9,876 nt of DNA, taken from positions 1 through 9,876 of the forward strand of contig JAAAOL010000120.1 in the NCBI GenBank assembly GCA_009908885.1. Direction: 5' to 3'. The position numbers were made by a program, and so were the translations under genes. Under the pieces are notes generated by a model. The model ran no database searches. It saw nothing but the letters and a program-made list of their open reading frames with translations, and was not told the origin of the DNA. Below are positions 1 through 5,533 of this stretch, piece after piece. The stretch's first letter is position 1. Every line of letters starts with the position of its first letter. The stretch comes from Bacteroidota bacterium (GTDB lineage: Bacteria; Bacteroidota; Rhodothermia; Rhodothermales; JAAAOL01).

Positions 1-315
1 GGGCGGGATGAGTCCGAGAAATCCGACGACGTCCGTCAGCACGCCCGGCGTGATGAGGAGCGCGCCCGCGCACAGGATGATGACGCCATCTAGCACTTCC
101 TTGCCGGGCAGGTCGCCCCGACCCATGCGGCGGTTCAGGCTCTGCCAGACGGAGAGCCCTTCGCGCTTCGCCAGCACGCCGCCGAGGAGGCCCGTGCACA
201 GGATGATGCCGATGGTCGGCCAGAAGCCGATCAGCTTATCCACCTGCATCAGCAGGCCGAGTTCGACGACCGGCATGATGAGGAAGAGCGCCAGAATGCG
301 TCCGAGGATCTTCAT
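1..315 (-). CDS. fxsA: FxsA family membrane protein, 5' part (3' end beyond the window)
   Basis: The first 105 codons are read from ATG at 315 and the frame stays open to the left edge. The translation begins MKILGRILALFLIMPVVELG and contains LGGVLAKREGLSVWQSLNRR and LPGKEVLDGVIILCAGALL, then TPGVLTDVVGFLGLIP. This is the FxsA signature, matching it end to end. Three hydrophobic stretches (about residues 3-25, 28-49 and 74-105) indicate an inner-membrane protein with short loops; the charged KREG...NRRMGRGD loop lies between the second and third. FxsA proteins are usually about 130-170 residues, so a short polar C-terminal tail is probably missing. In E. coli the overexpressed protein relieves F-plasmid exclusion of phage T7; its normal role is not established. 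There is no Shine-Dalgarno sequence before the start. A candidate promoter lies about 100 nt upstream, in the end of a repeat element. Confidence 0.92.
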   Translation of the reverse strand, partial: MKILGRILALFLIMPVVELGLLMQVDKLIGFWPTIGIILCTGLLGGVLAKREGLSVWQSLNRRMGRGDLPGKEVLDGVIILCAGALLITPGVLTDVVGFLGLIPP

Positions 316-415
316 AACAGCACTGCATCTTGGTTCGTGCTCATGTACGGCAGCGACGCCGAAAGGCTCCACCCGCAGCGTCACTTTACGCCCTTCGCGC
401 TGGCGCAGGATGGGA

Positions 416-444
416 ATTATACGGATTCAGACGGGTGATGTCCG
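416..444 (-). promoter_or_regulatory. Candidate promoter for fxsA at the left end of repeat copy 1
   Basis: On the minus strand a CGGACA box (positions 444-439) is followed after exactly 17 nt by a perfect TATAAT (421-416). The -35 box and most of the spacer lie inside the terminal inverted repeat. The TATAAT is split: TAT is the end of the element and AAT is flanking DNA. The start codon of fxsA is about 100 nt further on. The boxes are directly visible; promoter activity is inferred. Confidence 0.4.
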
Positions 445-462
445 GTTCCTGGTGTCGCCTGT

Positions 463-490
463 CGTGGTCCGTGGCCCGTGGTGCGTGATG
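463..490. repeat. Heptamer tandem array (CGTGRTS type, 4 units)
   Basis: There are four consecutive 7-nt units, each beginning CGTG: CGTGGTC, then CGTGGCC, then CGTGGTG, then CGTGATG. The array lies inside repeat copy 1. Such short heptamer arrays are known from many bacterial intergenic regions and have no coding role here. Confidence 0.55.
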
Positions 491-523
491 GAAAAGGGCC
501 ATCGCTCCAGCACCGCATGTTCA

Positions 524-544
524 CGTATCACGCAATACGCATCA
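524..544. repeat. Heptamer tandem array (CGYATCA type, 3 units)
   Basis: There are three 7-nt units: CGTATCA, then CGCAATA, then CGCATCA. On the opposite strand the consensus becomes a rotation of CGTGATG, the last unit of the array at 463-490. The two arrays are therefore inverted relatives of each other inside the same element and could pair. Confidence 0.5.
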
Positions 545-558
545 CATTCTCAGCCATC

Positions 559-587
559 CGGACATCGCCAAGCGACAACGGTATTAC
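559..587 (+). promoter_or_regulatory. Candidate promoter at the right end of repeat copy 1, facing the FAD gene
   Basis: CGGACA (559-564), a 17-nt spacer and TATTAC (582-587) form a mirror image of the fxsA-side arrangement. The FAD gene starts about 100 nt downstream. The -10 box matches TATAAT at only 4 of 6 positions, so this is weaker than the fxsA-side candidate. Confidence 0.25.
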
Positions 588-688
588 AAGAGTTTGGCGG
601 TAATCATCGGCAGCGGGGGCAACCTTGATGCCTGAGACGCTTCTATGTCCTCACCTCGTCACGACCGCCCATCACTCCCAACTCCACG

Positions 689-1732
689 ATGACGCTTGCC
701 ATCATCGGCGCGGGCATCAGCGGCTGTGCCGCGGCCTGGGCCCTGCGCACGAACGACCTCGACGTCGACCTCTTCGAAAAGAGCCGGGGCGTCTCGGGCC
801 GGGCGGCCACGCGCCGTCGCAACGGCACCTGCTTCGACCACGGCGCCAACTACATCAAGCCCACGACGGAACGCGTCCACGCCATCATCACAGAGCAGCT
901 CCCGACCGAGGACCTCGTCGACATCGACCGGGCCGTGTGGACCTTTGACGGAAGTGGCACCATCGCACCCGGGGAGGACCGGGAGGGACCGATGTGGACG
1001 TACAGGCGAGGCATTAACACCCTCGGCAAGCTGCTGCTGGCCGGGACGACCGCCGATCTGCATCGCCAGACCCGGGTGCAGCGGCTGGTTCGCCGGAATG
1101 GAACGTGGCACATCGACGACACGGAGGGGGCGACGTACGGTCCCTACGATGCCGTGCTGCTCACGCCGCCCGCCCCGCAGGCTGTTGACCTCATCGAAGC
1201 CAGCACCTTCGATCCAGCGGTGCAGCAGACGGTGGCGGAAGGTCTTCGTGCTGCCACCTACCGCTCGCAGTTCACCATCGTCCTGGCTACCGATGCGCCC
1301 GTCCCGCGGCCCGATGGCGTGTACGGACTGGTAAACACCGACGGGGCGCACCCGATCGCCTGGCTCAGCTTCGAGGAGGACAAGCCCGGTCACGTGGACG
1401 AGGGAAGCCTCCTCATCGCGCAAATGAGCCCGGCATGGACGGAGACGCATTACGAGGCCCCGCACGAGACGCTCGTCCAGCACGCCGCCGAGCACGTCAG
1501 CCGATTGCTCGATCACGACGTGCGCAACCCGGCCTGGAGCGACCATCAGCGGTGGCGCTACGCCCTGCCGAACACACCTGCGGATGCGACCCGGGTGGCT
1601 GTGGGGCAGGAGGTGGGCCTCTTCGTCGCCGGAGATGCGCTGGCCGGAAAGGGGCGCGTCGGCTTAGCCCTGGAGAGCGGCCTGGACGCGGCTGCCAGCA
1701 TCCGAGAATACCTCACGGAGGCGGCTGCCTAG
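689..1732 (+). CDS. Renalase-like NAD/FAD-dependent oxidoreductase (COG3380 type)
   Basis: The 347-residue protein starts with a Rossmann dinucleotide-binding fold: MTLAIIGAGISG with GxGxxG at residues 7-12 and the ribose-binding acidic residue E30 in DLFEK. GRAATRR at 37-43 is the arginine-rich motif next to FAD in this renalase/amine-oxidase-like group. The C-terminal flavin-closing segment is LFVAGDALAGKGRVGLALES (311-330), with the conserved GD at 315-316. The middle (about 80-290) is the substrate domain, including WSDHQRWRYALPN. The family is predicted to bind FAD and oxidise a small molecule; the substrate here is unknown. No signal peptide is seen, so it is probably cytosolic. ATG 689 places the Rossmann strand at the extreme N-terminus, as is usual. 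The gene stands alone and is bracketed by the two copies of a repeat element. Other frames over this region are shadows. Confidence 0.9.
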   Translation: MTLAIIGAGISGCAAAWALRTNDLDVDLFEKSRGVSGRAATRRRNGTCFDHGANYIKPTTERVHAIITEQLPTEDLVDIDRAVWTFDGSGTIAPGEDREGPMWTYRRGINTLGKLLLAGTTADLHRQTRVQRLVRRNGTWHIDDTEGATYGPYDAVLLTPPAPQAVDLIEASTFDPAVQQTVAEGLRAATYRSQFTIVLATDAPVPRPDGVYGLVNTDGAHPIAWLSFEEDKPGHVDEGSLLIAQMSPAWTETHYEAPHETLVQHAAEHVSRLLDHDVRNPAWSDHQRWRYALPNTPADATRVAVGQEVGLFVAGDALAGKGRVGLALESGLDAAASIREYLTEAAA

Positions 1733-1743
1733 AGGATGTTGTG

Positions 1744-1878
1744 ATACCGATTCAGATTGGGAATGTCCGGACCCGTCCATCAGGAAGGTTGTAAAAACGC
1801 CTCGCCGAGGCGTCTCTACCCCAGTCCGCGACAGGATTCCTCCTGACGTATCCCGACATCACGAAACGAAATCGGTAT
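1744..1878. mobile_element. MITE-like element, copy 2 (135 bp)
   Basis: The ends are ATACCGATT (1744-1752) and its exact complement AATCGGTAT (1870-1878). Extended to 27 nt, 1744-1770 and the reverse complement of 1852-1878 match at 20 positions. The left end matches the left end of copy 1 at 22 of 27. TGA lies on both sides of the TAC...GTA core (1742-1744 and 1878-1880), paralleling the TTA pair of copy 1 and so supporting a TNA target duplication. The interior differs from copy 1 and centres on a GC-rich palindrome at 1791-1819. There is no transposase. Confidence 0.6.
1791..1819 (-). terminator. REP-like palindrome able to act as a minus-strand terminator
   Basis: Two 14-nt arms surround the central base 1805. 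The right arm CGAGGCGTCTCTAC and left arm GTAAAAACGCCTCG differ from perfect complementarity at two positions only (1794 and 1796). On the minus strand these become G-U pairs, so the RNA still forms a full hairpin, and the outer arm supplies a TTTTT run right after the seven strongest base pairs. On the plus strand they are A-C mismatches and no T run follows. GTAGAGACGCC...GGCGTCTCTAC palindromes are dispersed repeats in many genomes. Here the palindrome would stop read-through from moxR. Confidence 0.45.
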
Positions 1879-1938
1879 GAGTTCGGCGTTAAGCACGAGC
1901 CGAAATCGGGCTCTGCTGCGCATGCTGCCTACTGCTTG

Positions 1939-2015
1939 CGTCATCCCGGACCCTGATCCGGAATCCAGAGGACGGCCGCGCTTCCAGATCCCTGCCTGCG
2001 CGGGGAAGAGCAGGC
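1939..2015. repeat. Dispersed intergenic repeat-like block
   Basis: The left half, CGTCATCCCGGACCCTGATC followed by CGGAATCCAG, strongly resembles the CGTCATCCCGGA...TGATCCGG repeat that is dispersed in many bacterial genomes. It contains the inverted pair CCGGA (1946-1950) and TCCGG (1957-1961). The right half carries CCTGCCTGCGCGGGG, with GCCTGC (1994-1999) pairing with GCAGGC (2010-2015). Identity with the known repeat is judged by eye only. Confidence 0.45.
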
Positions 2016-2044
2016 AAAAACTGAGCATCGTGCAAAACACGCTC
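2016..2044 (-). terminator. Candidate rho-independent terminator of moxR
   Basis: Read on the minus strand directly from the moxR stop codon, GAGCGTG pairs with CAC plus GCTC across a TTTTG loop, with a 3-nt GAT bulge. The hairpin is followed after two bases by TTTTT (2020-2016). The stem is imperfect, so confidence is moderate. Confidence 0.45.
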
Positions 2045-3078
2045 TAGCGCTGCGAGGCGTCGAGCAGGCGCTCGATGATGTCGATGGGCGAAATGCCGTC
2101 GGCCTCAGCGTTGAAGTTGGTCACGATGCGGTGGCGCAGCACCGGAATCGCCATCTCGCGCACATCCTTTTCGAGCGGGGTCAGCCGACCGTCCAGCGCG
2201 GCCAGCGTCTTGGCGCCGAGGATGAGGTACTGCGAAGCGCGCGGTCCTGCCCCGTAGTTGAGATAGTTCGTCACGAAGTCGGGCGCCGAGTTGCGACCGG
2301 GCCGGGTCTTCGAGACCAGCGAGACGGCGTATTCGATCACGTTGTCGGCCACGGGAATCTGCCGCACGAAGTCCTGAAAGGTGCGGAGTTCCTCGCCCGA
2401 GATCACCGTGTTTACCTCCCCGCGGCGGATGGTCGTCGTGCTGCGCACGACGTCTACCTCTTCGTCGAACGATGGGTAGTCGAGCCACAGGTTCATCATG
2501 AAGCGGTCGAGCTGCGCTTCAGGTAGGGGATAGGTGCCTTCCTGCTCGATCGGGTTCTGCGTGGCGAGGACGAAGAAGGGCAGGTCCAGCGCGAAGGTCT
2601 GTCCGGCGGCGGTGACGTGCTGCTCCTGCATCGCCTCCAGCAGCGCGGCCTGCGTCTTGGGCGGCGTCCGGTTGATCTCATCGGCCAGCACGATGTTGGC
2701 GAAGATCGGTCCGTGCACGAACTTGAACGACCGCTTGCCGGTGGACTGGTTCTCCTCGATGATCTCCGTCCCGGTGATGTCGCTCGGCATCAGATCCGGC
2801 GTGAACTGGATGCGGCTGAATTGGAGGTCCAGCGCTTGCGCCAGGGTGCGGATGAGCAGCGTCTTGGCCAGGCCGGGCACGCCGATGAGTAGGACGTGCC
2901 CGCGCGAGAGCAGGCTCACGATGACGAACTTGACGATGCGCTCCTGCCCGACGATCACCTTGCCGATTTCGGCGCGCAGCCGTTCGTAGACGTCGTTCAG
3001 GGCGTCCAGCGCCGCCGGGTCGGCAGCCTGGGTCGCAGTCGTGGACGGTTGGGACATAGATCTAGGGAGCGATGTCAT
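2044..3078 (-). CDS. moxR: MoxR-family AAA+ ATPase
   Basis: The 344-residue cytosolic ATPase has the full MoxR motif set. Walker A is GVPGLAKT (66-73), Walker B is LADEINR (131-137), sensor 1 is LATQN (171-175), and EAQLDRF (187-193) carries the arginine finger. The C-terminal helical lid (about 230-340) includes GAGPRASQYLI, also typical. MoxR ATPases are thought to act as chaperones that mature or activate protein complexes, commonly with VWA- and DUF58-domain partners. No such partner follows here: terminators and repeats lie downstream. It is the last gene of the chaperone operon, 65 bp after surA, a PPIase-MoxR adjacency also met in other Bacteroidota. ATG 3078 is used, but the ATG at codon 8 (3057) is equally possible because residues 1-7 precede a variable region and neither start has a Shine-Dalgarno sequence. 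Confidence 0.93.
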   Translation of the reverse strand: MTSLPRSMSQPSTTATQAADPAALDALNDVYERLRAEIGKVIVGQERIVKFVIVSLLSRGHVLLIGVPGLAKTLLIRTLAQALDLQFSRIQFTPDLMPSDITGTEIIEENQSTGKRSFKFVHGPIFANIVLADEINRTPPKTQAALLEAMQEQHVTAAGQTFALDLPFFVLATQNPIEQEGTYPLPEAQLDRFMMNLWLDYPSFDEEVDVVRSTTTIRRGEVNTVISGEELRTFQDFVRQIPVADNVIEYAVSLVSKTRPGRNSAPDFVTNYLNYGAGPRASQYLILGAKTLAALDGRLTPLEKDVREMAIPVLRHRIVTNFNAEADGISPIDIIERLLDASQR

Positions 3079-3143
3079 TGACTGAAAAAGGGCGAGCCCC
3101 GGTTCTAACTAGACGACGCCAGCAGAGACGGCGCCAGGGCGCG

Positions 3144-4541
3144 TCAGGATTGGGAGGGAGGCGCCTGCGCCAGGGAGGAGGACAGGCGGCGGGCTTTGCC
3201 GCGCAGCTCGATGTAGACGTCCTCACGCAGCCGGTCGATCCACTCGCGCAGCACGCGCGCTTGCTTGTCCTGCAGCGCCCGCTCTTTGATAAACTGGTAA
3301 TCCTGCTCCAGGCTGACGCGGTGCTCGGGCGCCCACTTTTGGAGCTTGACGATGTGGTAGGCGCGGCTGCCGTCCAGCAGCTCGGCCTCGGCGGGCTTGC
3401 TGATCTCGCCCACCTCCATCGTGTCGAGCGTGCTCTGCCACGACGGGCCGAGAGCGCTCAGGAATAGATCCCGCTCGCGCGTCTGGGGATCCAGCACGCG
3501 CCCGCCCACTTCGGCGGAGGCTTCTTCCTCGGAGTTGCGTCGCGCCATCAGCTCGAACGGAATCTCCTGCGTCAGGATCGAGTCGCGCACGGCGGACAGG
3601 TACTCGATGGCTTCGGTGGGGTCGGCTTGGCTCTCGTCGACGCGGATGAGGACGTGGTTGAAATCGACCTCGTCGCCGCGACGCTCGTTGACGCGCAGGA
3701 TGTGGAAGCCGAAGGTCGTCTCGAACGGCTCGGACACCTCGCCGATGGGAAGGCGGGAGGCGATGGCCGCGAACTCAGGGACGAGTTCGTTCAGCTGGAT
3801 GTCGCTGATGCGTCCCCCATCCGAGGCCGAGCCGGTGTCGTCCGAGAAGCGGCGCGCCATCTCCTCCAGCGAAGTGGTGCCGGTGACGACGGAGTCGCGG
3901 ATGGAGGTGATGATCTCCAGCGCCTCCTGGCGGGCCTGGTCGGAGGCCTTCGGGTAGCGGACGATGTGGGCCACGCGCACCGTCGTCGGCAGCGTCGGCA
4001 GCGAGTCGGTCGGGAATTGCTCGAACCAGCGTTCGACCTCGGTCGGCGTGATGCGGACGTTGTTCATCTTGCGCCCGCGGATCTGCTCGGCCAGCAAGCG
4101 ATCCCGAAAGTCCTTTCGCAGATCGGCCTTGATCTGCACGATGCTCTTGCCGTAGATCTCCTCCAGGCGGCTTTCGGAGCCCACCTGGCTGGTCAATTGC
4201 CGGATGCGCTGGTCGAGCGCCTGGTCGACCTGGTCGTCGGTAATCTGAATCGTGGTGTCGCGGCGGGCGTGGATGGTCAGCACTTCCTGGTCGACGAGCT
4301 GATTGAGGGCATCCATCCACAGCTGATCAGAATAAGTCATGCCCTGCTGCTGCGTGAGGCCGAGGACATAGCCGTCGACGTCAGACCGGAGGATGATTTT
4401 GCCGTCCACGACGGCCACGATCTCGTCGATGACGTTCCCATCCTGGGCCTGCGCTGCCGGAGCGGGAGCGAGCAGGGGCGTGACGAGCAGGCCCAGCAGG
4501 AGGGGGAGGAAGCGCGCAGAAGATGGGAACGAGAGCAACAT
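3144..4541 (-). CDS. surA: SurA-type periplasmic peptidyl-prolyl isomerase / chaperone
   Basis: From ATG 4541 the protein has 465 residues. It begins with a signal peptide (positive R10, a Leu-rich core at about 12-25, then PAPAAQA before QDG; cleavage is likely after residue 32). The SurA N-terminal chaperone domain follows (about 36-175, starting NVIDEIVAVVDGKIILRSDV). Two parvulin domains come next. The first (about 187-288) is complete, with RVAHIV, FSDDTGSASDGGRI and TTFGFHILRVNER. The second (about 292-400) is more divergent, with DFNHVLIRV, SAEVGGRVLD and AYHIVKLQK. The helical tail returns to the chaperone domain, as in SurA. It should escort unfolded outer-membrane proteins across the periplasm. 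A TTG at 4568 would add nine residues (MHFLVSSSP) before the signal peptide; ATG 4541 gives a normal one and is preferred. It is the third gene of the operon. Confidence 0.92.
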   Translation of the reverse strand: MLLSFPSSARFLPLLLGLLVTPLLAPAPAAQAQDGNVIDEIVAVVDGKIILRSDVDGYVLGLTQQQGMTYSDQLWMDALNQLVDQEVLTIHARRDTTIQITDDQVDQALDQRIRQLTSQVGSESRLEEIYGKSIVQIKADLRKDFRDRLLAEQIRGRKMNNVRITPTEVERWFEQFPTDSLPTLPTTVRVAHIVRYPKASDQARQEALEIITSIRDSVVTGTTSLEEMARRFSDDTGSASDGGRISDIQLNELVPEFAAIASRLPIGEVSEPFETTFGFHILRVNERRGDEVDFNHVLIRVDESQADPTEAIEYLSAVRDSILTQEIPFELMARRNSEEEASAEVGGRVLDPQTRERDLFLSALGPSWQSTLDTMEVGEISKPAEAELLDGSRAYHIVKLQKWAPEHRVSLEQDYQFIKERALQDKQARVLREWIDRLREDVYIELRGKARRLSSSLAQAPPSQS

Positions 4542-4618
4542 AGGGGACGAAGACACCAAAAAATGCAAAGCACAGAGGTAACGAACGCAGCCCGGCAGCT
4601 ATTGCCGAGGTGGGGCGG

Positions 4619-5494
4619 TCAGCGGGCTTCGAGGGCGTTGCGGGAGAGCGCTCTGTTCCTCAGCCGTTGAACATGACGTGCATACATCTGTTTCCGCGCG
4701 TCGATGAGGAGCTGGCGCTGCACGTCGTCCTCGATCCAGGCCAGTTCAGGGATGGTGCCCGCCGGCGCCCGATCCACGAGGTGCAGTACGTGATGCAGGC
4801 TGTCCGCCTCGATGACCGGGGCGACCTCGCCCGTGCCGAGGCGGGGCATCAAGTCACGCAGGGCCGGGTACTGGGCGAAGAGCGACCGCTCCGGGTAGTA
4901 CGTGTCGGCCAGCGTGAGGGCGGCCTCCGAGTCGAGCGCGAAGCGCTGCACGATGCCGGGCCAGAGCGAGTCTGCGGCGTCCTGGCGCAGGGCGTCCCGA
5001 AGCAGCCGGCGGGCCGCCTCCGCCGAGTCAGGCGCGGTGGTCGACAGGTAGCGTACGCGGACGAAGGGCTCCCGCAGCCGCAGCCGGTCCCGATTCCGCT
5101 GGTAGTAGGCGTTGATCTCCGCCGCCGAGGGCGTGTCGAGGTCCTCTTCGTAGACGCGCGAGACCAGCGCATCGATCAGCACGGAGCGCTCGCTCTCCTC
5201 GATGCGGCGCCGAACGTCTGGGACCGCCCGCAGGTTGCGGCGCTGGGCTTCCTGGTACAGCAGCTCGTTCGTCACCCAGCGGTCGATCACCTGGGTGCGG
5301 GCCCCGGCGGAGTCACGGCGCGGGGGCATGTCAGCCAGGGCTTCGGACAGCTCTTGCTGGGTCAGGTACGCATCCCCGACGCGCGCTACGTAATCTTCCG
5401 GCGGGGTCTGGTTGCCGCAGGCGGAGACGACCATGAGGCACAGCAACAGCCCGCCCCACAGCGTCCCGGGCAATCGGCGGACCGGTGCAGCCAT
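4619..5494 (-). CDS. SurA-like lipoprotein with degenerate PPIase domain
   Basis: The 291-residue protein starts with a lipoprotein signal: Arg-rich start, hydrophobic core 11-22, lipobox VSAC, with lipidated Cys26. The mature part begins like a SurA/PpiD N-terminal region (VARVGDAYLTQQELSEAL, about 36-53). Long helices follow, with VIDRWVTNELLYQEAQRRNL (69-88) and VPDVRRRIEESERSVLIDAL (91-110). Residues about 145-242 retain the outline of a parvulin domain (VRVRYLST, then LGTGEVAPVIEADSLHHVLHLVDR), but the FxxLAxxyS...GGdlG segment has been replaced by YPERSLFAQYPALRDL. It is therefore probably a chaperone or structural partner without isomerase activity. It sits 39 bp after the large PPIase gene and about 77 bp before surA. 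Its acylated Cys suggests membrane anchoring facing the periplasm. ATG 5494 gives a normal lipoprotein signal. Confidence 0.85.
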   Translation of the reverse strand: MAAPVRRLPGTLWGGLLLCLMVVSACGNQTPPEDYVARVGDAYLTQQELSEALADMPPRRDSAGARTQVIDRWVTNELLYQEAQRRNLRAVPDVRRRIEESERSVLIDALVSRVYEEDLDTPSAAEINAYYQRNRDRLRLREPFVRVRYLSTTAPDSAEAARRLLRDALRQDAADSLWPGIVQRFALDSEAALTLADTYYPERSLFAQYPALRDLMPRLGTGEVAPVIEADSLHHVLHLVDRAPAGTIPELAWIEDDVQRQLLIDARKQMYARHVQRLRNRALSRNALEAR

Positions 5495-5533
5495 AGACCA
5501 GCGTCGATGGGTGATGAGAGAGAAGGCCGGGCG

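Larger units (their letters stand above)
419..584. mobile_element. MITE-like element, copy 1 (166 bp)
   Basis: The two ends, 419-445 and the reverse complement of 558-584, match at 18 of 27 positions, both starting ATAC and both finishing GATGTCCGG. The left end also matches the left end of copy 2 (1744-1770) at 22 of 27 positions without gaps, and the right end matches it at 20 of 27. TTA stands on both sides of the TAC...GTA core (417-419 and 584-586), as expected of a 3-bp target duplication. An alternative reading is a TA duplication around CGG...CGG ends. No transposase frame is present, so the element is non-autonomous. The interior holds two heptamer arrays and several nested short inverted repeats, for example TGCGTGAT at 482-489 against ATCACGCA at 527-534. 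Confidence 0.6.
316..688. other. Divergent intergenic region, fxsA / FAD protein
   Basis: This 373-bp spacer shows no convincing gene. Positions 419-584 are an inverted-repeat-bounded element. Positions 316-418 would be the fxsA leader and 585-688 the leader of the FAD gene. The open frames here are antisense or read through repeats, and they resemble no family I recognise. Confidence 0.7.
1733..2043. other. Convergent intergenic region, FAD gene / moxR
   Basis: This 311-bp spacer shows no credible gene. From left to right it holds repeat copy 2 (1744-1878) with an internal palindrome, a short hairpin (GAGCC...GGCTC near 1898-1914), a dispersed-repeat-like block (1939-2015) and a terminator candidate for moxR (2016-2044). 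A 74-codon minus-strand frame across it translates repeat DNA and is not a gene. Confidence 0.75.

Noticed and set aside
593..627. Bacteroidota-type promoter for the FAD gene (TTTG 593-596, CAACCTTG 620-627)
   Set aside because: The spacer of 23 nt is at the long limit and the second box has two mismatches in its fixed positions.
8..628. 206-codon plus-strand frame
   Set aside because: It is antisense to fxsA and then runs through the repeat element. Its composition (Ser, Arg, Pro) and lack of any motif mark it as a shadow.
417..1880. The two elements acting together as a composite transposon carrying the FAD gene
   Set aside because: The outermost 3-bp flanks differ (TTA and TGA), whereas each single copy has matching flanks, so two independent insertions fit better.
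1816..2040. 74-codon minus-strand frame after moxR
   Set aside because: It translates dispersed-repeat DNA (FPAQAGIWKRG, LDSGSGSGMT), a familiar artefact of such repeats, and lies behind a terminator candidate.
3085..3099. Terminator or attenuator between surA and moxR (minus strand GGGC-TC-GCCC then TTTTT)
   Set aside because: The stem is only 4 bp with a 2-nt loop (3 bp with a tetraloop), too weak to support as a terminator. It might cause slight pausing.
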